Source of the DNA: Geotrypetes seraphini
Lineage: Eukaryota > Chordata > Amphibia > Gymnophiona > Dermophiidae
Length of the DNA: 64,000 nt
Assembly: GCF_902459505.1 (NCBI RefSeq)
Contig: NC_047084.1
Span: forward strand, 294,632,178-294,696,177
Direction: 5' to 3'
The translations under genes and the position numbers were made by a program. Of this stretch, positions 10,410 through 22,821 are shown in pieces (position 1 is the first letter of the stretch; each line of letters opens with the position of its first letter). The notes under the pieces were generated by a model. That model was given only the letters and a program-made list of their open reading frames with translations. It had not been told where the DNA came from and did not search any database.

Positions 10410-10713
10410 TTAATATACAATACCAGGTTTGATGGGTTGGATGTTTTAGGGTCTGGGGGTGGGGCTAGATATCTTTAATTTTTTTTTTCCATTTAATGTT
10501 TCTTGTGTATTATGTGTCAATTTTTGCTTGGTTTGAACAGTGTTTCATTTTCTATTTTGTTGTTCTTGTTATAATATTTTGTACTTTGTTTCTTTACACC
10601 GACAACCTATATCCCCAAATGCAGGAACATTGTAACATAATTTTTAAAAAAGTAAGTGATAGCAGATAAAGTTCTGCATGGTCCATGAAGGCTGCCCAAC
10701 AAGGTGGCCAGAG

Positions 10714-10985
10714 ATAATAATAATAATAATAATAATTTATTTCTTATATACCGCTATACCGTGAAGTTCGAAGCGGTTTACAATAAAGATACATTTGACA
10801 GTACATGGGATAGAAACGGTTTACAATAAAGATACGTTTAGTCAGTACATGGGATACAAGTGGGTTACAGTAAAGGTATATTTTGTCAGTACATAGGATG
10901 CAAGTGGGTTACAATACAAGTGGTTTACTATCAAGGTGCATTTTGTCAGTGTATGGGATACAGATGTATTTGTTGTCCCATGCAG
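10714..10985 (-). mobile_element. L2-like 3' tail with 45 bp minisatellite
   Basis: An (ATA)n tail and TTATTTCTTATATACCGCTA precede about four tandem units of roughly 45 bp, each with GGTTTACAATAAAG and CAGTACATGGGATA. Tandem units near a LINE 3' end are seen in several non-LTR families. Confidence 0.55.
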
Positions 10986-11179
10986 GTTACACCTCTCTAT
11001 GCCCTGTTTAATGTCGGAAGATCAGTTAATTTTTGCTTTGATTCCATTTCTTTCTATATGGGATCCTCTGTGTTTATCCCTGGCATATTTTTTAATTCCA
11101 TCACAGTTTTTGTCTCCAACACCAGCACCAGGATACATCCCAGACATTCACCACCCTCTCTGTAAAAATGTATTTTCTG

Positions 11180-11460
11180 ATGTCAGGGTCCGTATTCAGC
11201 CGATAGTGGTGAACATTTTGCTCACCGATGGCGTTACTGCTGGGCATTAAAAGCCGGGACCTGGGTGGGCTTTGATTATATGGTTATTTATAAGCCAGCT
11301 AATTCATAGCTGCTTAAGCTGATATCCCTCACTTAAGTGGCCATGGGTTATCACATAAAAATAGGACAGGCATTTATGCGCGAATCCTGGCAACTTAAGT
11401 GCTGAATATGAGCACGTAAGCAGCAAAGTGCTGACTCTGCCCTCAGAACGCCACCAAGGT
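11180..11460. repeat. Dispersed non-coding repeat (CTGAATAT type)
   Basis: Words such as GTATTCAGCCGATAGTGG, CAACTTAAGTGCTGAATAT and AAGTGGCC are of the same kind as the block at 16360-16530 (CTGAATATTGGCCCC). Probably a MITE family; ends not resolved. Confidence 0.3.
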
Positions 11461-11464
11461 AGCC

Positions 11465-11917
11465 TTAATAAAGCTAGACTGACCTACAAAGTTTTTGAAA
11501 ACTCATAAAAACTGCCTTATTCGACAAATATATCACCTAAATAATTTCCTCACCGAACACTTCTCTCTTTTCTCGTTCTCAATTTACCGCCCCCCCCCCC
11601 CCTCTCTGAATTCCTAAACAAACCGTATTTTGCAATCCGGGACATATCTTCTAATATGCCCCTCTGAAAATTCCTAAACTGTATTGTTAATTTTTCGATG
11701 TATTTTTGTAATTCGCGACCTTTTCCTAGCAGGTCCTCTCGAAAATGTCTTAGCGTACTGTACACTTTATACTTTCGCATTCTTAAAGTTGATGTACTCT
11801 GTATTTCCTCTAAATATCTGCATATTGTAACTCGCTGAATGTCCAGCTCTCTTGAATGTAAACCTCCTAGAAGTCGCAAGATTGTGGCGGTATAGAGAAA
11901 TAAAATTATTATTATCT
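11465..11917 (+). mobile_element. L2-like LINE 3' end
   Basis: The early part gives F(L)KTHK-like residues of an RT C-terminus. It ends TGTAAACCTCCTAGAAGTCG, GGCGGTATAGAGAAATAAA and ATTATTATT, a plus-strand L2-type tail. Confidence 0.5.
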
Positions 11918-12019
11918 TTGTGTTTGGTGCTAACCATGATATTCAATGGCACTTAGCTAGTTAAATGAAGTATCAATTGTGTTCTGGGAGATCTGTCAAA
12001 TTTGGGACTTCTACCTGTT

Positions 12020-12245
12020 TTTCATTACTAACTCATAAAACTCTCTTGGGGGGTATGAAATTGAACAGTTTGTTTAAAACATTTCGGCATATCACAGGAT
12101 AAACTCCAGAAGACTACACATATTATTTCATACTGCATTCTGTAACTTACTAGTAACCAATGCAATTGTTTTAGAACTAGTGTAACATGCTGGCATTTAT
12201 TTAAACCTCCAAGTACTTGTGCCACCGTATTTTGTACCATTTGTA
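12020..12245 (-). mobile_element. L2-like LINE fragment
   Basis: The minus strand encodes MVQNTVAQVL...VLKQLHWLLVSYRMQYEI, close to the L2-clade pattern QNxAA...LHWLPVxxRIxYKI. Short and isolated. Confidence 0.55.
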
Positions 12246-12324
12246 ACGCGTGGAACTCTGAGCGGTGCTACTGACGCCTACCTCAAAAGTAGGTGTGGTT
12301 AAAGGCAGAGCATAGGCGTGATTA

Positions 12325-12661
12325 GGGTTACCAGACATCCGGAAAAACCCGGAAATGTCCTCTTTTTAGAGGACTGCCCGGGCTCCCGGATGGACTTTCC
12401 AAAACCCAGCATTTGTCCAGGTTTTGGAAAGCCCCGATGAGCTTCCGGCCGCCTCTGGAGGGCCTCTGAGCACGCGCGGAGGATATCACACATCCGCACA
12501 TGCTCTAGGCCCTCCAGACACAACTGTAGCTCATCCAGGAGAGAGGAGGCTTTGTGGGGAGCAGGGCTGGGGTGGAGCAAAAGGCAGAACTGGGTGGGGC
12601 TGGAGGCAGAATGAGGCGGGGCCATATGTCCAGGGTTTCCCGGAGAAAATTATGGTAACTC
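12325..12661. mobile_element. Mariner-type MITE (GGGTTACCAG family)
   Basis: Ends GGGTTACCAGACATCCGG and, reversed, GAGTTACCATAATTTTC, with TA at 12323-12324 and 12662-12663. Internal TGTCCTCTTTTTAGAGGACT hairpin. The same family is at 35238-36134. It appears to sit inside another decayed non-coding repeat (about 12250-12800). Confidence 0.6.
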
Positions 12662-12663
12662 TA

Positions 12664-15030
12664 GGCATGGTATGACTTAGGCATCTGTGTTGATGCCCAA
12701 GTGAAGTTAGGTGCGATTCTGTAAATGGCACTTAGTGGTTGATTGACAACTGTGCTGAGCGGTGCCTAGGAGTTAGGGGCCGTTTATACAATCAGGTCCA
12801 AGATAGAAGGATTCAGGAGAGAGGTTTTACAGGGAACGAGAAAGCAGGCAGCCAGGGAATGCCAGCAAAATACACAGAAGAACTAATACACACAATTTTC
12901 ATTAGCAAAATGATCAGTTTCCAAAGATGGGATGACAATTGGATTAACGATTTACACAGCCTGGAGAATACCAATGAAATGAGATGAGTTTCCCAGAGCT
13001 GGGAATCCTGTCTTTGTCATGCTTGTTGTAAGAAGCCGGAATTAAGAGTCCACTTTCAAAAACAAATCAGACTGTGCTAATGTTTCAGTTGTCTAGTTAG
13101 ACTAATCCTGTAGAACTGTGTTATCTTGAGCCGCAGAGGCCTGTGGATATATTTCTGTCTATGGCATTAGAAGACAAAATCATCACTTATTAGTAGAATG
13201 GCTCCTATTGTGTAAAGTAAACATGCTTTTGCAGGTGTATAGTCACGCCTTGCTAACTCTAAAAGCAATATTAATTATTAAGTTTTGGGGGTTTTTTTGC
13301 TACATAAAAGCAGTTATTTTAGAAGTCCTGTTAATGTTTTGGATTACATAAACCAGCAATTACACATGTACGTATTGCATACACGTCTATAACCCAATTT
13401 TAAAAAGCCAGGATATACATTTAAAACCGAAAAACATGCAGATGGAAAGAGGGTGTGGTCTAGATGCATTCCCCAGTTCAGAAGGGAGATGTATTCTTGA
13501 CCCTTAACATCAATGTTGGGATTTAAACTTGCTCCCAGGGACGGGCAGATGAAAGAAAATTGCTAATTTTGTGAAGCACACCACTACAGGGACTAGATGT
13601 TACCCTCTTAATCCCCCAGTGTTTTCCCCTCCCTAAAAGTGATACAGGAAAATGTTATCAGGTACTGTGACAGCTTTGTGAAACATAGAGATGTGGGGTG
13701 GTTTCACTATCTGAAGAAAGCCAAAAGAGCCAGCACACCTGCTATGATAAACTGCAATGTTGTTCTGTACATATACAAATATTTGCCTTACTATGACCAG
13801 GACTATGTACCATCACCCAACCGGGAGTCCCTCCAAGCAGACAATTTGATTTTGACCAGGGTTCCTAGAGTGGGACCTAATTTGCATGCATAGTTGTGGA
13901 CCAGAAAAAAAGACTGGTTTTGGAGCATAAAGGACTCTTAGGGAAAAGTAGACAGAGAAGGGAAGTTGGGAACCTGCCTGGCAGATGAAAGACTGTCCAC
14001 AGGAGGGGAAAAGACCTATGTTGATGATTTTGGACTCACCCTTACTGTTTAGGGAAAGTTTCCAAAAGGATATACCTTTAGTGACATGAGCAACCAGAGT
14101 CCTTGCAAGACCAGTATGATTGTGACAACATGGCTTACACTCTTGGATATTTACAGTATGTGCAGAGCAACATAGGTGTCCATTGAAAAATGCAACCTAG
14201 CCAAAGGACAGGCTGAAACAGAGGGATGTTTCATGTGACTACAAGATCTTGAACTGCACAGTTCACCCATGAGAGAAAATCAATTTCCTTAGTAGAAAGC
14301 TTGAATAGTGAATGTGGCAGCAGGCCCTATGCAAGGGTGTTGGGTGCCCTAAGAAAACCTTCAGCCTTACAGTCCCCTCCCAGTTAGTTTTCAGGCCCCC
14401 CTAGTCTGCACCCCTCAAGATATATCCTTTTAAATATTAAACTGTATTTAGTATTGGCATGGTGTGTATCATGCACACTCATATAGAGCTAGATTCAGTA
14501 TATGGTGCCAAAATATGAACACTGAAAGGTATTCTCTAAAGGGTGCCTAAGGATGGACTTCCTTCATACAACAGCGCATAGTGCCGGAATGTACACCCAA
14601 CTTTGGGTGTGATAATTTACACCAACTGAAACCAAGTGTAAATCCCAGTGTGCAAATTAGGCGTGGATCCCCCTTAATTCTGGCACTGCATGCAGTGGCC
14701 CTCATCAATGCAATGCCTCTGACATTGGTGTCTTTAGATTCTGAGTCTTCGTTAACCTTGACACCAGCTATGCTTTTGACAAATAAGACTGGTACAATCT
14801 CATCTCCACCTTGAGAGTTCAACAAAAAGGATCTCTACAAATGACAATGGAGACTGGTTCAAAACCTTACTAACACTTTCTGGAAACCATGGAAGTGTGA
14901 GTACCTTCCAACTCTGCAATGTCACAGCAAATGGCAGACCAGTAAAGCTAATATCCAGGAAGGTGACCTTATCCTACTTAAGGATAAAGAATGTAATAAT
15001 TAACCCATGGGAGTTGTGGTCAAGACCTTA
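12664..15030. other. No recognised gene
   Basis: 2.4 kb without a supportable gene. One 84-codon frame (13639-13893) has no recognisable domain. The piece at 14485-14670 (AGATTCAGTATATGG, GTGTAAAT) looks like a decayed MITE. Nothing else is nameable. Confidence 0.4.
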
Positions 15031-15039
15031 ACCAGGAAG

Positions 15040-15185
15040 TATGGCCATAGAAGGTGCTTTATACAACCTGGGCCAATCAGAGCCTCGAGCCCCTCCCCGG
15101 ATGCACCAGGAAGGGGCCTAAGGCTCTGATTGATCCAGACACCCAATAGGTAGAGTGGCTTATGGGCCTGGAGCCTCCTTTCTAC
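15040..15185. repeat. CCAAT-bearing dispersed repeat
   Basis: GGGCCAATCAGAGCCT and AAGGGGCCTAAGGCTCTGATT occur head to head; the same words recur at 50730-50870 and 55140-55230. Family unknown. Confidence 0.4.
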
Positions 15186-15599
15186 AGTTCACTACACCAC
15201 TCACCAGGCTACTTAAGACACCTGTGTGATGCTCTACTAGGGTTTCCCATAGTAGATGCTTCTGTTCTAGGTGATAAGGGGATACCTGCTGTGGAGGGAC
15301 AGTTAGTGCCAGTTAGTGCCAGGAAAAAAAAGGCAGAACCTCAAACTGCAGCCAGGGGGAGGAAAAGGGAAAACTGGAGCTCTGTTTAATAAATCTCTCT
15401 CATTTGTAAAGCAGAAGCTCCAGCTGAAAGCACAGAGGAGACCAAGTAAACTCATAACCATCTCAATTAGTTCCAGCCCTGGCATGATCTGTATCAGCGC
15501 TAAGATGTGATTAGGGAACAGCTTTCTGTAACTGTTTGAAGCTGTGCAAAGAGAAGTTTAGCTTCTGTAATCTGATTGTCTCTAAATCCCCTTTGAAAA

Positions 15600-15960
15600 C
15601 CTGTGCTGGTGTTTTTTGTCAGTTAAGCTGAAAGAAGCAAGGAGAAGCATCGTCAACACTTTGGAGATCATTTATATGACAGGTACCCTCTCCAGCAGTC
15701 CAGTAACATATTTTAATGTTTAATTCAGTTTTGAGTTTTCATATATGAATTTTGATTTCACTTATAAGGGTTTTTTTAAAATCATTCATTGACAGAGTAC
15801 AAGCTGCCAAAATTAGACATACCATCTTTGATTGATTATTTTTCAAGCACCTCTCATGCTCCTATGGGTTCCTTGAGAAAGACTTAAGAAACGTGGTCTG
15901 CGTCGGGACCCTTAGCACCCTAAGAGCTAAGTTATTTTTTATTTATATGACAGAACCGTT
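15600..15960 (+). mobile_element. Penelope-like terminal-repeat remnant
   Basis: Non-coding AT-rich segment carrying a hammerhead-like motif at 15866-15911. Boundaries uncertain. Confidence 0.4.
15866..15911 (+). ncRNA. Degenerate hammerhead-ribozyme-like motif
   Basis: Stem I GGGTTCC (15866-15872) pairs GGGACCC (15905-15911). The core TTGAGAA differs from CTGANGA at two positions. GAAA at 15888-15891, stem III CG...CG, cleavage triplet GTC. Probably inactive. Confidence 0.45.
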
Positions 15961-16159
15961 AAAAAGTCACTTAATTTGAAAAAGTTAAAAGTGCATACAC
16001 AATGACTGGATGGTGGGTCCAGCTATAGGGACTTAGGTCCTTTGCTAGATTACAGTACATACTTCTGAGTGTTTGTTACTCTCACACAACGAGTTTGTTA
16101 ATTCGTTGTTATTTGAAGTAAAGGTTTCCTTAGATTGTTTATTTAGAGATCTTATTTTT

Positions 16160-16360
16160 GCATTTACTTTACTTACAAAGCTTTACATAACTTAGCTCCC
16201 CTCCTCTTTCTCCCCCTCTCCCCCCCATTTCTACCTTGTTGCTGTGTTACCAGCCTACCAGGATGCTACGTTCCTCTGGTAATCTTCTTCTGGTAGTTCC
16301 CTCCATACAACTGATCTTTCTTTTGTGGGCAGTTGCCATTTATAAAATCTGGGCCTTAGC
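16160..16360 (+). mobile_element. L2-like LINE fragment
   Basis: Encodes KALHNLAPLLFL, the L2-clade block that follows LHWLP. Short remnant. Confidence 0.45.
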
Positions 16361-16525
16361 ACTTAGCTGGTTAGCACTGAATATTGGCTAAACTGGCTAA
16401 ATTGCTGCAGACATAAGTGAAACCAGATATTCAATGCCAGTCGCCGGAAATGACCCAGCATTGACTATCCGGGGTCAACGCTGACCACGGGACTTATGTG
16501 GACAATTTATCCTGCAGACTGAATA

Positions 16526-16869
16526 TTGGCCCCATTGATTCCTACTAGTTTCACAAAAGCATATGAGATGTGCCAATCACACGTTCTCATAGAAGCTGTT
16601 GACAAAGATTTGTGCTACAAGCGAATGTTTGACAGGGCCGTGGGGAAGGTACAGGTTCTTATCAATGTGGTCAACTGGAGTTCCAAATATGCAGTCTTAC
16701 AGTCCTCAAGCCAACCTGCAGTTGTTAACAAAAAATAGGGCTAGAACCGATGACTGATACCGAGATAATATTCCTGAGGAACTACGTCAGCATCATGAAA
16801 CCATTGTCAGCCACAACTGATATTCTGCAAACTGAAAATGACTTCTATAATGGACATGTACTCTCCATG
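16526..16869 (+). pseudogene. hAT transposase relic, upstream part
   Basis: In broken frames the plus strand gives FLRNYVSIMKPLSATTDILQ and ENDFYNGHVLSMI. This is the conserved hAT block of the type (YxxVMKPLAxALDxLQ...fG.lLPTI). It stops at 16869 where a CR1 fragment begins, and resumes at 24371. No intact gene remains; it is the outermost layer of the nested stack. Confidence 0.65.
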
Positions 16870-17180
16870 ATCGGAAGGGAATTGACTTAGTAGAGAAAGA
16901 GAGACTGTTCACCCTCTCCAAGGTGAAGAGAATGAGCGGGCACTCTCTAAAGTTAAAAGGGGATAGATTCTGTACAAACTTAAGGAAGTTCTTCTTCACC
17001 CAGAGAGTGGTAAAAATCTGGAACGCTCTTCCGGAGGCTGTTATAGGGGAAAGCACCTTCCAGAGATTCAAGAAAGGGTTAGATAAGTTCCTGCTGAACC
17101 AGAATGTACGCGGGTAAGTCTATACTCAAATAGGGCACTGGTCTTTGACCTAAGGGCCACCGCATGAGAGGACTGCTGGG
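16870..17180 (+). mobile_element. CR1 LINE 3' fragment, first part (continues 24316-24370)
   Basis: Encodes GIDLVEKERLFTLSKVKR, HSLKLKGDRFCTNLRKFFFT and NALPEAVIGES, the CR1 reverse-transcriptase C-terminus. The 3' untranslated part (GGACTGCTGGG) is cut at 17180 and resumes at 24316 with CTGCTGGGCATGATGAACC. Confidence 0.85.
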
Positions 17181-17682
17181 CAGGACAGGATTAATTCGTC
17201 GAGGGCCCCTAGACACACAAGTCCATTAGGCCCCCTGCCCTGCCCCCATTATTTACCCATTTTCTTATTTACTTCTTTATTTCCACTTTATTTCTTTTAT
17301 TTTAAAATTCAAAACAAACAACAAAGATGACCATACCAATGCCAGTGTACAGTTTTTCTTCTATGCAACCTCCAAACATCTCTGACCAAATCCACCCTTC
17401 CTTCCTAGAGGAAGAGATCTTCAGCTGGCAGGGCTTTGGGAAGCCCACCAATTTATATGTTGCATTTGGGTAGGAGGATTGAGGCATGGCGGAAAGAAAA
17501 TTCAGTGCCCACCATTTTATTGGACTAATGCATTTCTCAATTAGCTTTCTGAGATTAAAACCTCTTTCTTCAGGTCAGTAAACTATACTGCTGTTACAGT
17601 ATCCCTGTCTCTGAATTAGTAAAAAAAAAAAAAAAAGTATTAAAATTAGTCCAATAAACAGGTTCACCTTATTTCCATTTTC

Positions 17683-18180
17683 TATTTATTTATTTAAAAA
17701 TGTATATACCGCATACAACTATGTGGTTTCCATATCCAAATATTGTTTCCCTACGATTATCAGATATAACATAGACATGTCTAAACAACATCATTAATTG
17801 TCCCTGTTATAAACAGGGATAGAGCACAAATTCAATCAATTCAGAAATATAATCAAACTTTAAATCATACATTGGTGTCAAAAAAAAAATTTCTAAAAGG
17901 TGATTATCAACTGAAATATACCTTAGCATAAGAAGGCATTGGCAAATAATTGAGTTTTCAGCATTTTCTTAAAATTCATCCTCCCCATACAAAACCACAG
18001 GATACCAGGCAAGGCATTCCATAGTTCTACACCAACCACAGATATCACTGATGCTCTGATCCTAGCATGTATAGTCGACATTCTACCCTTCAAACTCAAT
18101 TTCATCCCATTTACATCTCTAAGCTCTCTATTAATAAACAATTATCAACACAGCTACAATAATACTTTATCCTAAAGCAA
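17683..18180 (-). mobile_element. L2-like LINE 3' end
   Basis: The minus strand encodes RIRASVISVVGVELWNALPG then FKKMLKTQLFANAF, the typical last residues of an L2-like RT ORF. Its 3' end has TATATACCGCATACAACTAT. Confidence 0.6.
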
Positions 18181-18456
18181 AAATAAATAAATTGAAATTT
18201 TTTTCTACTTTTGTTGTCTGATTTTTGCTTTCCTCATTTTCTCATCATTCTCTTCCTTCCATCCACTGTCTGCCCTCTCCATCCAGTGTCCATCTTCTCC
18301 TTCTTCCATATGGCATCTTCCCTCTTTCTATTTCCCTTCAATAAACTATCTATCCTGCGCCCCTTCTCTCCTTTGTACATAGAAACATAGAAACATAGAA
18401 ATAGACGGCAGATAAGGGCCACGGCCCATCAAGTCTGCCCACTCCAATGACCCTCC

Positions 18457-21400
18457 CTATCTATCTTTGCGGATAGATCCCACATGTTTGTCCCATTTGG
18501 CCTTAAAATCTGGCACGCTTCTGGCCTCAATAACCTGAAGTGGAAGACTATTCCAGCGATCAACCACCCTTTCTGTGAAGAAGAACTTCCTAGTGTCACC
18601 GTGCAGTTTCCCGCCCCTGATTTTCCACTGATGTCCCCTTGTTGCCGCGGGACCCTTGAAAAAGAAGATATCCTCTTCTACTTCGATGCGACCCGTGAGG
18701 TACTTGAATGTCTCGATCATATCTCCCCTCTCTCTACGTTCCTCGAGTGAGTAGAGCTGCAACTTCCCTAACCGCTCCTCGTACGGGAGCTCCTTGAGTC
18801 CCGAGACCATCCTGGTGGCCATTCTCTGGACCGATTCCAGTCTCAGTACATCCTTGCGGTAATGTGGCTTCCAAAATTGTACACAGTACTCCAGGTGCAG
18901 TCTCACCATGGATCTATACAGTGGCATAATGACTTCCGGTTTACGGCTGACGAAACTCCTGCGTATGCAACCTATGATTTGCCTTGCTTTGGATGAAGCT
19001 TGCTCAACTTGATTTGCAGACTTCATGTCTTCCCTGACAATCACTCCTAAGTCTCTTTCTGCTTCAGTTTTTGTCAAGATCTCGCCATTTAGGGTGTAAA
19101 GTTTGCGTGGATTTCGGCTTCCCAGGTGCATGACTTTGCATTTTTTGGCATTGAAACTGAGTTGCCAGGACCTAGACCAGTGCTCCAGTAGAAGTAGGTC
19201 ATGCATCATGTCATCTGCCATTGAATTATTGTCTGTTGTGCTCTTGTTCACTACATTGCTTAGCTTGGCATCATCGGCGAATAAAGTTATTCTTCCTCAG
19301 AGCCCTTCTGTCAAGTCTCCTATGTAGATGTTGAACAAGATCGGGCCCAGGACGGAGCCCTGTGGCACTCCACTTATCACCTCTGACATTTCGGAGGGGG
19401 TGCCATTCACCACTACCCTCTGAAGCCTACCTCCAAGCCAGTTCCCAACCCAATTTGTCAATGTGTCGCCCAAACCTAAAGAACTCATCTTGCTTAGCAA
19501 CCTGCGGTGTGGTACGCTATCAAAAGCTTTGCTGAAATCTAGGTAGACAATGTCCAGGGACTCACCAGCATCCAGCTTCCTCGTCACCCAGTCAAAGAAG
19601 CTGATCAGGTTGGATTGGCAGGATCTCCCCTTAGTAAATCCATGCTGGCGGGGATCCCTTAGTTTCTCCTCGTCCATGATTCTATCCAATTGGTGTTTGA
19701 TTAGGGTTTCCATTAGTTTGCTCACTATCGATGTGAGACTCACTGGTCTGTAATTTGCCATCTCCATCTTGGAGCCTTTCTCGTGGAGTGGGATGACGTT
19801 AGCTGTCTTCCAGTCCATCGGGACGTTACCTGTACTAAGGGAGAGATTGAAGAGCGCGGATAGCGGTTCCGCTAGGACATCACCCAACTCCCTGAGCACC
19901 CTAGGGTGTAGGTTGTCAGGCCCCATTGCCTTGTTGACCTTGATTTTTGACAGCTCGCAATAGACGCTGCTGGGTGTAAACTTGAAATTACTAAACGGGT
20001 CAACTGATTTAACCCTTGTCTGTGGCTGAGGGCCGATTCCCGGCGCCTCGCGGGTGAAGACTGAGCAGAAGTATTTATTTAACAGTTGGGCTTTTTCCGA
20101 GTCCGTTTCTACATAGTCTCCGTCTGGTTTTCTTAGACGTACTATCCCTCCCGAGTTCTTATTTCTGTCACTGATATACCTGAAGAAAGATTTATCTCCT
20201 TTCTGGATGTTCTTTGCTAGAGACTCCTCCATGCGGAATTTGGCCTCCCTAACTGCTGCTTTGACGGCCCTTGACTTGGCCAGATATTTTACTCTAGAGT
20301 CCTGTGTCCCTGATTGTTTGTAGGAGATGAATGCTTTTTTTCTTCTCTTTGATGATGTCCGAGATCTCCGTAGAGAACCACTGTGGCTTGTTGTTCCTAC
20401 TCCGTTTGCTTACTGATTTAACATAGCGGTTTGTTGCTTCCTGTATGGTGGCTTTCAGAGTTGACCACATTTCTTCCACGCTGTCGGTGTCTGCTTGGCT
20501 TTGTAGCGCCTGGTGAACGAAGTCTCCCATGTCTTGGAATTTTGTGTCTTTGAATTTGAGAACCTTGGTCATTGATGTAGATTTCGTGAAACCTTTCCTG
20601 AGATTGAACCATATCATATTGTGGTCACTGGAGGCCAAAGTTTCACCCACCGAGACCTCTGTGATACTTTCCCCATTGGTAAGTACTAGGTCCAGTATTG
20701 CCTGATCCCTTGTTGGTTCAGATACCAGTTGCCTGAGTCTTGCTCCATTCAAAGAGTTTAATAGCTTCCTGCTGTTGCCGGAAGAAGAGGAAAGTGTGAC
20801 CCAATCCACATCAGGCATGTTGAAGTCACCTACCAATACTGTGTCACCTCGTAAGGTGATATTCTCTATATCTCCGATTAATTCCTTATCTAGGTCATCT
20901 TGATGTCTTGGGGGTCTGTATACTACGCCAAGATACAGGCATTTGTCCTTCCCTCTGGCCAAATTTACCCAAAGGGATTCCCCAGTGTACTGTACATCCG
21001 TGATTCTGGTGACCTTAATGTCATCTTTAGTATATAATGCTACACCTCCTCCCATTTTACCCTCCCTGTCCCGGCGAAGCAAGTTGTAACCTGGTATGAC
21101 CATGTCCCACCCGTGGGAGTCTGTGAGCCAGGTCTCAGATATCGCCACTACATCCAGGTCAGCATTCCTCATTTCTGTTTCTAAGTCTAGGATCTTATTT
21201 CCCAGACTGTGGGCGTTGACGTACATAGCCCTCCACGTTGTGTATTTGTTGTATCTCAGTGGGGACGATCCCTCTTTATCAACTAGGACCCCATTAGCAT
21301 TATTCGCATGTCTCTTACACTCCCTAACATTATTTGCCTGTCTCTTACACTTCATAGACCCAGAGCTAAAGCTTGAACCTGTCTCGGACTCCCCATGACT

Positions 21401-21835
21401 ATAGTGTGCTCCTATCTCAGACTCGGTAATGTGTGTACTCTGTGGGGCTATTCCCGTTTGGGCTACTCGAGCTCCTTTAGTGCGATTTGCAACGTGTGCA
21501 CTCTCTCTGGACCCAGAATTATAATGTGTACCCCGTCTAGACCCAGAATTGCTATGTATCCTCCCCCTAGACCCAAAATTGTAATGTGTCCCAGAAATAT
21601 AGTATTTACTTAGCTCAGTCTCAAAAGAGTATTGGTAGCTTAGCTCGTCATGTGGGTTGTTTGTGCCCGTACCCTCCCCCAACTTACCTAGTTTAAAGCC
21701 CTGTGTAGTAGGTGGGCTAGACGGTGTCCAAGGACGTTCTTCCCCCTCCTGGTCAGGTGTAACCCGTCTGGTCCCAGAAGTCCTTGCAGTGCCTCTCCGT
21801 GGTGTAGGAACCCAAAGTTCATCTCCTTGCACCAT
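18457..21835 (-). pseudogene. CR1 ORF2 (endonuclease plus reverse transcriptase), two lesions
   Basis: Order along the minus strand: a Ser/Gly/His-rich leader (about 150 residues); an APE-type endonuclease with NAHSLGNK, ISETWLTD, YRPPR, VGDFNMPDVDW and SSDHNMIWF; then the reverse transcriptase with [38 protein letters not shown] and catalytic FADD near 19270; then a thumb and C-terminus ending FKAKWDKHVG. Two lesions are visible: a one-base length change in an A-run around 20333-20341 shifts the frame, and CGA has become TGA just before ITLFADD, typical of CpG decay. Otherwise the frame is open. Endonuclease nicking and target-primed reverse transcription would be its role. Confidence 0.88.
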
Positions 21836-22821
21836 CCCTGCAGCCAGTCGTTCGCCCTCCGGACTCGATCCTCCCTGGCACTGCCCTTGCCCCTCACTGG
21901 GAGGATCGAGGAGAAGACCACCTGCACATCCATCCTCCTCAGCTTCTCTCCCAGGGCTCTGAAGTCCTCAGGTATGCTCCCCGGGGTGCACCTGGCAGTG
22001 TCGTTGGTTCCGACGTGGATGAGGATCATAGGGAAGTGATCCTGAGGTTTGATGAGTCTGTCCAGGTTATCGGTTACATCCCGGATCCTGGCCCCCGGCA
22101 AACAGCAGACCTCTCTTGATTGCAGATCGGGTCTACAAATTGGTCCCTCGGTGCCCCTTAGCAGCGAATCCCCGATGACCACAACTCTGCGCTTTCTAGG
22201 GGCGGGCTGATCTGTTGACTCTGGAACCGGAACCGTCTGCTCAACCACTTCTTGTACCTCGTTGTCAGGATCCTCCTGTAGCAGCTGGTATCTGTTCTTA
22301 AGGGGGATGTGTGGTGTCGATGTAGAGCTGCCCTGTATGTGAGAGAGAGAAACAGAATAAGGTTTTCTGCGTTTTCCTGTGGAGAAAGTCACCAGCTGCC
22401 AGGAATCAGCGTCTCCAGTGACTTCCTGAATTCCGACGGTTGGATTCAAGCCTGAAGTTCTGGAAGCTTTGGGAGTCTCAAGGATGGTCTTGTCAGGCTC
22501 TCGTTCGGTGATCTGAGACAGCTCCTGGATTATTCCGTCGATGAAGGTCTCGTCATCACGGATGCTCCTTAAGCGTTGAATCTCCTCTCTCAGGCTCCTC
22601 AGCTCTAGCAGAAGGCTTTCATCTGGCTGTTCAATTGGGTCTGTCTGAGTGAAGACTGAAGACATCTTTGAGGGGATGGCCTTGGTCTGTACAGAGACCT
22701 CTGCCCTCTGTCCAGGTTCCCCCTCTGTCTGTACGAAGACCGTAGCCATCCCCTGGGTACTTTCGGCGACTGAGCTGCCTGTCTTGACTGAAGCCTTGCT
22801 GCCTCTAGTTCTGCCTGCCAT
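21688..22821 (-). CDS. CR1 ORF1 protein with SGNH/GDSL esterase domain
   Basis: 377 codons, open from ATG to stop. Residues 1-110 are polar with FVQTE/VSVQT/VFTQT repeats and a heptad-like Leu/Arg stretch (71-90) that may form a coiled coil. Residues 212-377 form an SGNH-hydrolase-like domain: GDSL at 217-220 with the nucleophile Ser, GTND at 271-274, and DGLH at 352-355 for the Asp/His pair. CR1 ORF1 proteins of this type are known to carry an esterase domain of unclear role in retrotransposition, possibly in ribonucleoprotein or membrane handling. The ORF overlaps the open frame of ORF2 by 148 bp. I see no break; it could be expressed only if the element's promoter is active. Confidence 0.9.
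   Translation of the reverse strand: MAGRTRGSKASVKTGSSVAESTQGMATVFVQTEGEPGQRAEVSVQTKAIPSKMSSVFTQTDPIEQPDESLLLELRSLREEIQRLRSIRDDETFIDGIIQELSQITEREPDKTILETPKASRTSGLNPTVGIQEVTGDADSWQLVTFSTGKRRKPYSVSLSHIQGSSTSTPHIPLKNRYQLLQEDPDNEVQEVVEQTVPVPESTDQPAPRKRRVVVIGDSLLRGTEGPICRPDLQSREVCCLPGARIRDVTDNLDRLIKPQDHFPMILIHVGTNDTARCTPGSIPEDFRALGEKLRRMDVQVVFSSILPVRGKGSAREDRVRRANDWLQGWCKEMNFGFLHHGEALQGLLGPDGLHLTRRGKNVLGHRLAHLLHRALN

Noticed and set aside
13639-13893. 84-codon frame with protein-like composition
   Set aside because: No recognisable domain, no homology that I can name, no neighbouring exons. A processed relic is possible but unsupported.
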